Shown piece after piece: positions 1-12,500 of a DNA stretch of 64,000 nucleotides. The DNA is from Dinochytrium kinnereticum (lineage: Eukaryota; Chytridiomycota; Chytridiomycetes; Chytridiales; Chytridiaceae): NCBI GenBank assembly GCA_027604005.1, contig JADGJT010000009.1:80429-144428 (forward strand), read 5' to 3'. Numbering within the stretch: position 1 is the first letter of the stretch; every line of letters begins with the position of its first letter. The position numbers and the translations under genes were made by a program. A model generated the notes under the pieces. The model was given only the letters and a program-made list of their open reading frames with translations, was not told the DNA's origin and made no database searches.

Positions 1-28
1 TGTTAAATAAAGAGTGAAGTAAAGGATG

Positions 29-955
29 TCAATAGTCATCAGCATCAAGCTGTAAAATCATCTTGTCCAGATGATCCTTTGCCTCTTTCAACTTTTTCGC
101 AAGCTCCTCCTTTCGATCTTTTCCGAGGGACTTGAAGTTATTCGCCGAGGGGTTCGAGTTGAGCGGAACTTCGATAATGGTAGATCCTTCATCCAGAGGG
201 ATTGTAATGCCGGTGGTCCCACTGGTACTTAGGGGTGCATAATCGCCTTCGACAAAGGCGTCATCGAGAAAGGTGAATCTTCTGGGAGCCAGCATGCTTA
301 GGTTGGCGGATGGAGCCATGGGACGCTGGGGATTGCATGACGGCGTCTCTGGTAGCCTAGAGTGGAAGTTAAGCCCTTTTGGTGGAATGCTTAAATCGGA
401 ATTCTTTAGAGGTATGTCGCGATTTTGTGCCTGTTGAAACGGATTAGAGAATTATGGGCACGATAAGAAATTCATACATTAGAGGCTCCCGCCTTAGAGA
501 CTTCAGGGCTATATAGTTATAATAGGGAGAAAGAGCATTTATCAGCATAAAACGCATGGACGAGGTTACGAAGAGGTTCAGCAACATTCACTAACCGATG
601 TCCGGACAAGGCAGATTCCATAGTAATCTTCTGAAACAGATCAAGCCTGCCATCGTACTTTGTGATAAACTCCTTCACCGTCATGTTTCGAACGCCTTCT
701 GGAAGCATTGAGATGAAAGCATCGCTTCTGAGCTCAAAGGCCATGCAGTCATCCTCAGTTTTCGTCTTCAAACGCTTCCGAGCCTTCTCCACTGGATTGA
801 AGGAGATGTTAAAGCGAGGTTTATTATTAATTTGACAGGATCGTGTTGACGAATGGGCGATGGAAGAGGATGAATGATTGACAGGGGTGGCATCAGTTAC
901 CCTCAAGATCAAAGTTACTCAGCACTGCTGCGGCGTGGTCAGCATGCGTTACCAT
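29..955 (-). CDS. Borealin/Nbl1-like chromosomal passenger subunit
   Basis: Three exons (955-901, 791-592, 430-29) give 218 aa with consistent phases. The start is the first ATG in frame, and a GTAACT donor joins NFDLE to VEKARKRL. Residues about 13-65 match the borealin N-terminal domain: NFDLEVEKARKRLK, then LPEGVRNMTVKEF. In known borealins this helix bundles with survivin and INCENP and delivers Aurora B to centromeres and the spindle midzone. A disordered linker follows. The last 60 residues (TGITIPLDEGST..., then a Lys-rich helix) resemble the borealin C-terminal dimerisation region. The start codon lies 580 bp from the divergent gene at 1535. The end of exon 2 is the least certain splice (GTGAAT donor). 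Identification rests on motif recognition, not a search. Confidence 0.65.
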
Positions 956-1534
956 TGCAGTAGCGATGGACGAATCTCAAACCCAACCAGATCAGCAATC
1001 AGCAAGGCGGCCTGAGCAGAGAGCAGCGCGCAGGGATATCGACGCAAGGAAGGACGGCAATGATGTCTGCCAGAGAAGTCCGACCTGGCAAATTTTAAAT
1101 CTCAACAGTGGTGAAGAGGATCCCGTTTCAGCCTGCTGTGCTTCCAACTCTGACCAGCAACAGAAACAGTTTCAAGTAGCTTGGATCCAGCCTCTAACAA
1201 GGAGCTAAGGGGGTTGAACCAATGTTACAACTGCGGTGGCTGGTCTCGATCGCCATCCAACTCCTGCCCATGCCAGTTGCCTCAGATGCTCCACTGGTCC
1301 ATCACCCTGCCGATATGTTTCGGCCAAGGGCAGGGTGAGCAGAACGGCAAAGAAGGCTATTGTAGTTACAGTGAAAAAAGGGTGAGTTTCAACCCATGCT
1401 GCACCTGTGACCCAACCCTTTTTTTGCGCTCCTTTTTTTTTTTCCTTGTTGTTTTTTTTTTGTTATTCAAAAGTTGTGCCTCCCAGGTCTTTCCCTGTTG
1501 TCCACATCGTAGCGCATCGCATCGCCTTAGCATT
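956..1534. other. Divergent intergenic region
   Basis: This lies between the minus-strand borealin-like start and the plus-strand four-span gene and presumably holds both promoters. A T-rich tract runs through about 1421-1462. No coding segment or RNA gene was recognised. Confidence 0.5.
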
Positions 1535-2883
1535 ATGTCCGTCATGACGCCCCTCATCAGGCTGCTCACAATGGTGGCCGCCTTCCTTCTTCTCCTCTCC
1601 GTCCTCCTCTCCGTCATCACCCAGTCCACGGCTTCTCTCTATGTCGTTTCCGAGGCTCCGCGGGCCTTGAATGCTGTTGCTAGGCCTGACAACTGGGTTG
1701 GCCCTTGGACCTTGTGCGCAGCGGGTAACTGCCAGCCCATTCCCCTTCCCTGCGACAAGGAGACCTTTTCCGATGGAATTGGTCAGGCATTCCTGATTAG
1801 ACAGCAATACGGTGAGGATGAGTCCAGGCTTTGCTCTCGCCTCAGGGCTACCAGGGCTGTCTTCCTAGTCGAGGGTATCTTGGGATTGATCGGTGAGCTT
1901 TCGATATGCATCCATTATGTCCGATCGCTTCTCTTGTTAACATGCATTGTTTTCTGTGATCTGTAGCTCTTCTTGTCCTCCTCTACTCCCTTTCGGCCTG
2001 GTCTCTCCGATTCTACGTATTTGCCATCGTCCTCACCCTCCTGACCCTTGCATTCAACCTGGCTGCCATCACAATCCTCGTGATTGTGAGGTACAACCTC
2101 AACAACCTTCGTGACCTCGCCTTTAACGACCCCCAATTCTTTGACCCCAACTCTCCCATCGTTAGCTACGCTTTTGGGTGGGGATTCTGGATCACAATCC
2201 TCTACACCATCTTCACCTTCCTTGCACTTATGCTCATGATGCTCGGCGCTTGCGGTCTCCGTCGCCAAAAGAAGAAGGACGATGAAAGGGCCAGGGACCC
2301 TAAGCGTCGTCAGAGGGAGGAACTCGAGAAGGATGAGGGCTTCATCCCCAGTCCTTACCCAGAGCGTGCTGATGCAAGCACCCGTCCCTCCATCAGTGTC
2401 GACAGGAACGGCTACTACCGTAATGCCCCTCATACTCCCGCTGCCGCCGTTACTGCCGCCACTTCGACCGCTCCTCCCCCCCCTCCCCCTAAGCAGGCGC
2501 ACCCATCAGCCCTTTACGCCCATCCTTCCGCTACCTACGAGGTCGAAAGATACGAGGAGCGTTTCGTCGAAGCCCGACAAGATCTTGAGGATTCCGTTAA
2601 GCCTGCTGTCGCCGTCGCTTCTGGCACCATGGACAAGAGCACCTTGAGCTCCCAGAACACCATCACACGCGCTGTTGAGCCCATTCAGTCTGGGTTTGAT
2701 GAACAGAGGCGGAGGATGGCATCTGCTGCCTCTCAGTCTACTCAGCCTATTCAGGCGGACTTCAATGAGCAAAGGAGGAGGATGGCTGCCGCTGCTTCTC
2801 AGGCTGGGAAGACTGTTCAGACTCAGGCAGATCGGTTGCAAAGCTCAGCCAGCCAGACCGTCACCGCTCTTGCTCAGCGTTAA
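1535..2883 (+). CDS. Four-span (SUR7/PalI-like) plasma-membrane protein
   Basis: Two exons (1535-1892, 1967-2883; intron 1893-1966, GTGAGC...TAG) encode 424 aa. Residues about 8-35 are a first hydrophobic span. A Cys-bearing extracellular loop with a W-x2-C-x4-C pattern (PWTLCAAGNC) follows, as in SUR7/PalI/claudin-type tetraspans. Three more spans lie at about 107-128, 135-160 and 196-218. The cytosolic tail of about 200 residues is basic, then Pro-rich, and ends in two near-identical Glu/Arg/Ala-rich repeats with FDEQRRRMA and FNEQRRRMA cores. SUR7/PalI proteins act in eisosomes, cell-wall sensing or pH signalling. The membrane topology is clear, but assignment to that superfamily is inference. 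Confidence 0.7.
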
Positions 2884-3447
2884 GGCTTTATTCGGCTTTT
2901 CTTCCCATTGATTTTTTCCATTAGTACCTCTCTTCCCTTCGACTCTTGTTTCGATGGATTCCGCTTTGCTCTTCTTCTTTTTTTTTTGTCAGTCCCTCCT
3001 TTATCAGTTCGAATGCTCAAATCCTCTTCTATGATGCAGCTGCATTTTGGTTTCTTCCAAAGGGCCATGCGTGCTGCCAGACAAAACCCTCTTTTTCCAC
3101 ATTCTCGGGATTTTCCGACTCGTTTTATCCTTTTCAGGTTCAGTTTTCTTTGAGGAGACCTGAATCCTTTGTGCTTTTTTTCTTTCTTTTCTTCAGTGAT
3201 TTCCTATCGTGTTTGCTTTTTGTTGGGGGGTTTATTTAAGAAAAATCCGCGACGGTGTGCCTTCTTTTAGAATGAGCACCTTCCAGGTCAAATATAGACA
3301 AAAGAAAACTCCCTAAACGCAAATAACTAAAAAAATTAAAAATAAAGGAGGTCAAATCCATACTTCCACATCAGACTTTATTTATTCCAAAGCTTTCTTT
3401 CGGTTGAAAATATACATTTTATTATACATACAGATGGTGATTGCGTA
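2884..3447. other. Convergent intergenic region
   Basis: Two genes end towards each other here. The sequence is T-rich on the left, then A-rich around 3290-3350, as expected of 3' UTRs. No gene seen. Confidence 0.5.
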
Positions 3448-6400
3448 TCATCTGCCAAAGAAAGAAAACAGCCTCCCAGTCAACGTCTTCAATTTCTTTG
3501 TCCCGCGTCCTCCCTCCTTCGGATCCTCCAGGACCCTCTTCATAGATCCAACGTCCTGCCCGCAATCATCACCATTCCCATCCTTCGACCCTAAAACTTT
3601 CGGCGTTGTAGGTGGAGGCTTCCTAACCCCTGTTGCTTGCACGCCATCGCTCCAAGCAGTGCAAGTGGCTGTGTTCTCGGCCTTCCTCACTGGGCTACTA
3701 CCCCCAACAGCCACGGTTGCGGACCCCAAGAATTGATCTTCGCCGGTGCATGATGCGTCTGTAGACAGGACACGCGAAACCGCCGCCGCCGTCGCAATGC
3801 CCAGGATTTCATTAGAGTCCTTTGGCCCAAATATTGCGGAGACGGCGCCGAGGGAGTCCGGGGAGGACAATGCTTCGAGACTTCCGAACCGTAGACATGC
3901 TTCATTTACCCCAGAGCCCTCTGCAGACGGACTCTGTCTCTCTATTTCAACCGGTACGGGCACCTCTCCATCCGGTAAGCGACTCTTTCTCCTTACAATC
4001 AGCGGCTCCTCCTCTTCACCTATACATTTTCCGATATGCCTACCTACGACACCATTTACTGTCGAGGGAACCCCCGATCTATCGCCTTCCGATGCCGCCC
4101 TCTCCTCAAGGGCCCTCATCCTCCTAGAGAGATCTTCTAGGACTATGTTAACGTGGGTAGCATGCTTAGTGAAGAGAGATTCAAGCCGTTGAATTGAGGC
4201 CAAAAGTGAATCGATTCGGTCTGGTTGCGGAGCAGAAGGCGGATCAGGACTCTGGGCGATTATCTGAGCATCGAGTAGGATACGGAGCTGTTCCTCAATA
4301 GAGGTAAGCCTTTTTGCCACCATATCGTTGTTTGACTGGTGGTTCTTACAAAGGGGATTTTAGATTTCAGATTTAGGAATTGCACGAAAAGAACGACAAC
4401 AATAAGATATCGGAGGCTAGAGCAGGGATAAAAGCCTACATTATCATTAGGCTGCGGGCTTGAATTAAACAACTGAGAGGGGTCTTCAAAGCTACCCATT
4501 TCGCGCTTGATAGGTGGATGGGCAAGATCCTTGGAAGTTTTAGCCTTCGTCTGTGGCGGAGAGTTGTTAAAGACGGGCCTAAAATCTTGAACGTCTACTC
4601 CACAATCCTCCTCTATCGTGTTAGAACTAGAGATAGCCGGTGATGGCCCTTCGCTCTTTTCCATTTCCATACTCTCTGCACCAGCAAATCCAGGGACTAG
4701 TCTTTTAACCAATTCCGCCTCACTTTGGCCACGTGAAACTTTCGTCACTTTATCCCTACTCTCTAAATCATCGTTAAAAGCAGTCGAACTTCTTCGTTGA
4801 TCTTGAATCTCCGAGCGTCTCGAAGGATTTCGACGCCTCGCCTGAAGAGGCGTGTCCAGTTTTTTAGAAACTTTAGGGGGAATCTCATCGACCTCATGGG
4901 AAGCAGAGAGAGGGTGCGCAGAAGAAATATGCGCTTCGTAAGCGTATTTAACTTTGTACTCTTTCCCGCATCCTTCGACGTGACAGATGAATTGGACGGG
5001 ACGCGGACCGCAGCGGCCATCTTTGTTACTACTTATATGTTAATGAGTATGCTCTTCAGAGTGAAATTCAAGCAGAAGATAACATACATAGCTGCCGGCG
5101 GGGATGAACTAGAAAGACGCCCCACTGGTGACTCGACATGCGATGACCGGCCATTTAGGGAAGCCTGTGATGCGGTCTGACCAACCTTAGAGGATTTCAG
5201 ACGCAGCTGTTGAGATCGAGGAGTGTGTTCATTCCTATCGCTTCCCTTTTGCGGCCTATCCTCCTCATCGGACAGTAGGAAGTCATAAGCCTTAGTCAAA
5301 TTGTAAGAAACACCTTTTGTAGCCTTGCGAAAACGGCTGGGTGAGAAGGACGAGAGACCCTGTTTGCAGGCTGAGTCATCGTCAAAGTCCTTATTCATTG
5401 GTGATAAGGTACGGGTGTTGCTGTTATTAAGAGAGGGGCTAATAGGTTCTGGCTTAATTAACTGCGCAAAGGGATTGCTTGTGCTCCTTTCTTCAGGCTC
5501 GGACCGGGGCGGGGTCGATGGCTTCTGGGTGACATCGTCGGAAAGATATTCTCTTGATGGATTAGAAGCGAATTTCTTGGGCAACGGAGGCGACGGGGCG
5601 CCTGAAAATGCTCTTCTCGCAATAGCTTCAGATTGGTTCATCTGCGAGCGCGTTTGCCTCTCCACTGAATCAGGGCCCCCTTCGGTTTGAGACTCTACTT
5701 GAATCTCGCCATCACGAATAAATATTCTCGGACGCGTTGCAATTGCTACGTTACTATCCGTAAAGGTGGGTTTGAGCGGTGGAGGGGTTTCGGTATTCGC
5801 CTTGTGAACTTCAGCTTGCGGCGATGTGGACTTTTCTTCTGTCCTGGCCGGAAATCGCGGTTGCAGTGCCAAAGGGCTGCCCGAAACATTGGCCAGTTTC
5901 TGCGATCGTGCTGCTGCTGTAGCATCCCATGCGTCCAATATCTGTTGTAGCGCTAGGTGCCGGACATTGGGCTCCCTCTTTTTTTCTTCCTCCTTCAACA
6001 TTGACGGTGTTGGTGACGAAATAGCAGAGTAGGAACGAGTGAGGCCAATGGTCATCTTCACCGATTTAGAATCAATGGAAGCGGCAGAATTCAATGGCCT
6101 CGACTCAGTTGAAGCTACTGATGGTGGTGGGGCTAGAGTAGCAACTGCGACTTGCTGTATTGCTCTTGGAGGTGCAGTAAAGCATTGCTGGGGAGGCTGC
6201 GAAGAACCAATCGGGGTGACGACCTGCATCAACCTTGAGGGTGGGGTAAAGAGGGGAGAAGGCGCCGACTGCCCAAGAGAGGCTGCAGTGGCCACGAGCT
6301 GTGCCGGCTGCAGAGGAGAAGAGGATAATGTCTCTGACGGCTTTGTAGAAGCAACGGGCATTGACGTTCCAGGATTTGATGCCTTTGGAGTAGGGTGTGC

Positions 6401-6832
6401 CAGCAGTACGGGGATAGATCTCGAGGCTTTTGACTTCCTCTCTTTCTTTGATGACTTTGGCTGAGAAAGCGTGGAAGCAATCGGCTTTTGAGCCCTAGCT
6501 CCGCTTGCTTCGCTAGCATCGATAGCTGCTGGTGATGGGGTGTGAGGGGTTTGTATTATAGCATCAGCACGTTGCTGCTTCGACTGTGCCAAGGTCATGA
6601 GAGGCCTTGATGGCGTGGCTTGGCAAGCGGAGGGTGCGGATGGCAGGTGCTCCCTTTTCACATGGGCAGGTGAATCATAGCTATTGGGGGTCTTTGACCT
6701 TTTGCATGTGTGTGAGGTGAGCAAACTATACGAACGAAGAGTGGGGGCGCGAAGTGAGATATGATGCGTACGGAGTTACTCGGACTGGGACGTTGAAGAT
6801 GGAGTCTGAGATCTGCGTTTGCAAAAGGTCAT
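3448..6832 (-). CDS. Large disordered protein with a single C2H2 zinc finger
   Basis: Four exons (6832-6780, 6725-5088, 5028-4440, 4344-3448) sum to 1058 aa with all phases agreeing. The product is almost entirely low-complexity (Ser/Pro/Thr/Ala-rich) with short basic patches. One classical C2H2 finger lies just after the 5087-5029 intron: C579-x4-C584-x12-H597-x4-H602 (CHVEGCGKEY...HISSAH). The conserved aromatic and the finger spacing are present. A short helix near residue 765 (RLTSIEEQLRILLDAQ) could form a coiled coil. It is probably nuclear and DNA- or RNA-binding, but there is no family match I can name. The finger is invisible unless the 5087-5029 intron is removed with its TAG acceptor, which supports the model. 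Confidence 0.7.
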
Positions 6833-7549
6833 CGTCGTCGTCGTCTGAAAGCATGCGTGATGGCGACTTTTTCGAACTTCAATTTTTGGACTAGTCTGAT
6901 GGCATGCAGTCATGATCTTTCCGCGAGTCCGTGATGGAAGGCATGACATGGTTTCGATATGCGCGGGCCACTTCTCTTTTCCATCAAAGGCGCTGGGTGC
7001 GCTCTTATTCTTCGTGCACGGTCAGCACCTTGAGAAGACGGGTGCAGTGCAGGGCATGGGTTGCGAAATCTCCACTGGACTCTGAGTGGATTTGAAAAAG
7101 ACAAACTGGTGATAGAAACGACTGCGCGGTGGTTAACAAGAGCAGGGGTGCGTGGGCAGCAGGACCCTCATCATAGCACCGCAGGACCACGCGAACGATA
7201 TGATGAGGACGGCGACCTGCGGACATCCCCTGTTCGGTCGGCCAAAATGAAAGCAATTGGCGGTGAAGAAAAAAGGGTTGTCGGACATAGATGAAAAGTC
7301 CGAAATGTTTACACCTGAACTTGCGCTCGCGTTCACGCCCTTTCACCACCCCCTGGCACTCGAGCTCCAACTCCCCTCTTTGTACCCTCTGGCGATAGAG
7401 TGGAGCATAATGCTATTTGCATAAGCATTCATTCATTTCAAACGTTCACGCACGCTGCTGCTACAGAGCTGCCCCGACAGTGATCCTCACATCTCACGCA
7501 GTCAGAGCCACAACACGCGATCCGTTCACCGGAATAGCCAGCATCTACG
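6833..7549. other. Divergent intergenic region
   Basis: This separates the zinc-finger gene (-) from the secreted-protein gene (+). I see only short unsupported reading frames and no RNA gene. Confidence 0.45.
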
Positions 7550-8727
7550 ATGAACTCTCGTATGCTCCTGCCGTTTCTGGCATCCTTTTGCGTTTCTGTG
7601 CTTTCTTCCCCGAACGGTGGGGCACCAAGAGAGCCACAACCCGAAGTGAATTCGACTCTGTCCGTCAGACCCACCGCTCCCATGACCAGCCAATCTCTGT
7701 CCGTACCTATACCTTCATCATCTACAGCAGCTGGGAATGGTAACGGGGCTTCAAACAACGGGAACTCCGCGGATAATGGTGAAGGAAAGACACTGGACCA
7801 GCTGGCTATGATTTGCCTGGGAGTTTCCGCTGGCATCATTGTCCTCTTTCTCACTCTGCTGTGCGCCTTCCGTGAGTTAGCCATTGAAATGCTACCGCTT
7901 CAAGAAGTCTTGTTTAATCTTTATTTGCAATTGCTTCCCCTTGATGTTTGGTGTCTTATGCAGGGATCTATAAGTCGAGGCGTGAGAAGAAGGAGATCGA
8001 CAGCAGGCCTGAGTGGTTCGACCGTCGGCCCTGTCTAGGGACGCTACAGTCACAGCATTCAACGCAGCACTCGACTTTAAACAACCGCACAGACTCTGAC
8101 CCCACTGATCCAGATGTCCCCTCCTTCATGACTTCCAAACGATCAATCCACTCTCCGAGCGCGTCTACGTCTGGGTCCCTCCATAGCTTCAGTAGATCCC
8201 GAGTTGGAACACTCGAAAAGGAGGGTTCCGCCAGTGTCATCTTAGCCACCAGTCCTTTGAGCAGTTGCTATTCGATGCCCGCCAACTTCCCCTCAACACC
8301 AACGTCGTCTGCCATCGACGCTTATATGTTCCCGTCCTCAATTATGGCGTCTCCGCACATCTTGACATCGAATATGGGAGGGATGATGCCGGTTAGCCCG
8401 ATCTACCAGTTCCCGCGGTCGGAGCAGACACACACAGGTGTGCACCCGGATTGGAATTTGGCCTGGATGCAGTATTATGAACAGCAGTATCATCAGTCGC
8501 TCATGTGAGGTTTATCTCCTTGCTTCCTTCCTCTTTGCTTTCGTTCCCAGTTTTACCTAAAAGGTTGACCTTATTTATTGATTGCCCTTAGGTACCATCA
8601 CTTGGTTAGGGGAAGTATGCCGCGAGATAATCATTATATGTATGATAACCCTACGGCAGCCCAGTTAGCCACGGCAGACGAGCTTGCTGCGAATTCATCC
8701 CCTGCTCCTATTCAAGAGGCACCCTAG
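7550..8727 (+). CDS. Signal-peptide, single-span membrane protein of unknown function
   Basis: Three exons (7550-7871, 7964-8504, 8592-8727) give 332 aa. The second intron (GTGAGG...CCCTTAG) is needed, because without it the reading frame ends early at 8508. Residues 1-20 look like a signal peptide (hydrophobic core FLASFCVSVLSS). A Ser/Thr/Asn/Gly-rich, probably O-glycosylated ectodomain follows, then one span at about 84-107 (LAMICLGVSAGIIVLFLTLL). A stop-transfer-type basic stretch (YKSRREKKE) and a Ser/Pro/Tyr/His-rich cytosolic tail complete it. The arrangement recalls small fungal cell-surface sensors, but no named domain is visible. Confidence 0.65.
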
Positions 8728-9584
8728 ACATCTTATTGAGCACTTATTACGTTGGCGGGCTCCCATTCTATTGGATACTCCTACAGAAAGTCCCACAATG
8801 AACATTCATTTTCGATGCTTTTTTCCCTTATTTATGTGCTTTTCACCCTTCTCGTTGAGCCGTGACTTAAGTCCATGATGTCCCACTTCTTCTAATAATT
8901 TTCCTACATACATACATACAACACAAACTTGTCGCCTTTACCACCGGAATCCTTTCCTTCTCCTTCTCCTTCTGCTTATTTCAAGCTTTACTTGGCCCAA
9001 TAATTTCGTCTCAAAATTCTGAGTTGACAGGAGATCTTGTTGGGCTGAGGAAACTATGAGCGGAGCACTTAATCCTCAGGTCATGCAATGAAGTAAGGGA
9101 GGTTTTGTAGATTCCAACAGATCTCTCTGGCCAACATATAAAAATACTTCGAAATTATGGGGGCAAGGATATTTTACATACATTCATATTTCATCATCAA
9201 GCAGCGCATCAACGAAATTATCAAAGAAGGCTAGGAACCGCCGAGAACGGTAGAAGGGGATGACGTGAAAGATATAAGGAATTCTTCCAACCAAAAGTGA
9301 TTGGATAGCTATCATGCAACAGAGGCCAAAATAGAACGGCGGCTGATTGAGAGACCATGACTAAAGTCTAAGGGTAACTGACTTAAAACATACTGAAATA
9401 CTGTAGGGGGGAAAGAGGGGTTGGAAGAAAGAAAGAAAAAGAGCTAAAAGAAGACAAAGAAAAAAGAAGGAAAAAATATGCTTTGAGAAAGCATTAGAGT
9501 TCGAAGGAAAGAAACCAAAATAAGAGAACATCACCATTCCAAGCGATATCTAACAAAGCCGGAATTACAAACAAAATTGCTGAT
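8728..9584. other. Convergent intergenic region
   Basis: The 3' sides of two genes face each other. The content is AT-rich with purine tracts around 9415-9480. No coding or structural RNA signal recognised. Confidence 0.45.
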
Positions 9585-12500
9585 CTACTGCTCCTCTGGC
9601 GGAGGCTCAAACACCGGAACAACCCACTCAGGCCATTTTCCCCTACCCCTCGCCTCCCAATACTCATGCGTGAAGACCCAATGGGGCTCCCCTGTCTCAG
9701 GATCCAAAGTCCGCACAAACCACCTAGGGATCCACCATGCCTCCCCAATCTGAATCGGGGTACCTCCCACGCCCCCATCTATTCCTCCACCGCCATTGTT
9801 GCGAAGGTGAGGTGCCATGTTAGGAGGGTGCTGATTCTCAGGTGGACCACTGGGCTTGCCCGGAACCTCGAACTCCTTTACGATACCTCGCCTTCTAGTC
9901 CTCTGGACGACCTCAAGAAATTCCTTTCCTTTATTGGCATCCTCCCACATGCCTTCTTCCATGGCACGCTGGTCTTGCCTTAGCCTTGAGTCAGTAGGAG
10001 GGAGATATGGTCGCAGGGTTTCCGAAAGCTCATTGAGCTTCATAGCAAAGGGGGTCTGGTTGAAAAAGAACTTTTCCAAAGGGTGGGATGATTTGCGCTG
10101 CCACAACGTAAGGGTCGATGGAAGGCTCTGGCTAGCAGCTCCAGAAAGGGGACCAACTCGGGTAGCAATAAGCTTATCACCCCATGATCCTGTAAGGTTC
10201 CAGCGAATATTGCCGTTCCGATCCTTGTAGACACCAACAATCTCCCCAACACCGGAAGCATCCGTCGCACTTTGTGCAGACTTCTCACTTGCTTCTCCAC
10301 TACCTCCGCTACCCCAACCGAACCACGAGCCACCTGACCCAGTTGATTTTGGCCGGAAAGTTAGGATGCACTCGTCCCCAGTTCTCCAGTTGCGAATGAC
10401 CATATCGCCAAGATGGGTAATGGTCAGTTTCCCCACAATAAGATTATTCACGGTAGTCGTAACCTTCTTCCATGCGTAGTGCTCAGAGGCCCCAGGTTCC
10501 CCGGGCACATCAGCGGGAAGAGGAAGCCGGATGTGGCAATTTCCAAGTGGGTGTAATTCTAAAGATGATCCCCAGAATTTACTTTTGACATTCACCTTTA
10601 AACCAGCCATTCTTAACGTTAGAGCAAGAGCAAAATTGATAAAGACAAAAAACAAATATTCCTTACCTCAGTCCAGAAAACCCAGTCTGGCGAGTCGGCA
10701 TAGCATGCGCTAATAGGCTATTTAAGATAAAAAGGATAAAAACGTCAGGCATCCAGGCCAAAGTGAATGAATGATTGAGAATCAATTCACATGCTTACGG
10801 GATGATGGCACACTTGCTCAGATACGTATCGAAATTGCTTTTCATCACTGACAAGCTCAAAGGTCTCTCCCTGCAGGAACAAACAACTCATCAATAACTG
10901 CAATGTTTCAGAAGAGTAATCTTACCAGCAGAGGGTTGAAAGGCTTGGTTGTTCTTCCCACTGTTGAGGAGTAGTTCGACATAGCGTAAGCCGCAACATA
11001 TAGCAACCTCCCCATCTCAGACTCCTCACCCCTTAGCCCTTCTAAAAGCTGCAAAGAGACACCTAACTCCTTAGCACAAAGCCCTGCTGGATTGGGTCCA
11101 TTCGATCCAATCTTGGGCCTTCCAATACGCGAAGCTAGTGATAGTAGCTCAACGTACTCAACGTCCTCACCCATTCTCTGAAGCATCGAAAGGGGCTCAT
11201 TAAAGAACACAGGAAGGGTAACTTTGCTGAGATCCTTGCCGATCGCCGACTTGATAAAAGACCAGGCTTGGAATACAGGCTTAGGCTTGTTGGGGTCAAG
11301 CGGGGGTTGCTGGCGAGTTTGACTGTCAGGAATGTGGCCTTGGCATGATAGCTTCATTGCGTTGTCATTAAGGAATAAAGAAGGCGAGTAGGAGGGCGGC
11401 GAGTAGGAGGGCGGCGCGGCTAATCCGGGAACGTTGGGTGCGTGCATCTTGAGAGAGTGGCCTCTAGTAGGTGCAGTTGGCTCTTCAACTAGGCTGTCTT
11501 CCCCTTTATGTGATGGCAACGAGATCTGAGAAGATTGACTCGGGGCAGTGGACGATCGGATAGTTTGCAACACAGGCTCCTTCCTTGCAGCAATGAGAGT
11601 GACAGAAGCAGTTGCCAGTGGTGTAGATACTGTCGTGGATGCAGAAGGCGCGAGTGTAGGGGATGGCTTCACCTGAGATCGATAAGACCGAACAGTGAGA
11701 CGACTCGATGCAGTAAATGTTCTTGGTAGAATCCCATCAGCCGCATCGTAGAAAATGTCATTGTCCAATTCCTCCTCTGCGTCGTGCATGTCCATAATGA
11801 TATCTGAATCTTCACTGTCTTCCTCCTCATTTTGGCCCGGTGCTCGATTCATTCCGCCTGTTAAGGATCCAGGGATGTTCATCTGTGGAGAAAGGTTCAT
11901 ATCGTAAATCTCGCCCGTGATTGCTAGATTTGCCATTCCAGCAGTATTGGGAGAATGAGGCGAATGGAAAATCTCAAGATCATCGTTCGCGTCACCACCA
12001 TGATAGCTAGGGGCAGTGTTATTCACGGCTCTCTGAGTAGTTGCTGGAACTGAGGGAACAGCTGCTGTGGGTGTGCCAGTGAGGCCATTCTGAATGATTG
12101 CTTCGAGCCTCTTGATTCTATCAGCATTTTTCTGCTCCCGACGCTTAAACTTCCTCTCCTTTGCCTCGGCTACTGTAAGGACTCTCCCGATCGTGTCTGC
12201 GACCTGCTTCATCGAGGACCTCATCAGCGAAGGTAAGTTGGAAACATCAACATCACGGAGAAAGCCTCCTTGAGCTCCTGGGGGGGTAGGCGTTGATGTG
12301 CCCCCATTGAAAGAAGACGATGAAAGACGCGGAGGGGCAATAGCCTGTCCACCGATTCCTCCTTGCAATATGCCCTCTACCACAGCCTCAACCACCCTGT
12401 TCTGCACATCCATCTGAACTTGTAGCAGGTGGGCCAGGGTGGCGAGATCTTCTGTGTTGGTGGTAGGGAAACTATCAAGGCGCGAAGGTGTGTCATTTTT

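Noticed and set aside
966..1208. Small plus-strand frame in the divergent promoter
   Set aside because: No domain, unusual composition, and no splice link to the four-span gene downstream.
4763..5020. Minus-strand frame starting at an ATG inside the C2H2 gene
   Set aside because: Wrong frame: the adjacent frame encodes the zinc finger and joins both neighbouring exons in phase.
8505..8508. Apparent stop codon ending the secreted-protein gene at 8508
   Set aside because: The TGA lies in a GTGAGG donor. Splicing to 8592 extends the protein in frame to a stop at 8727.
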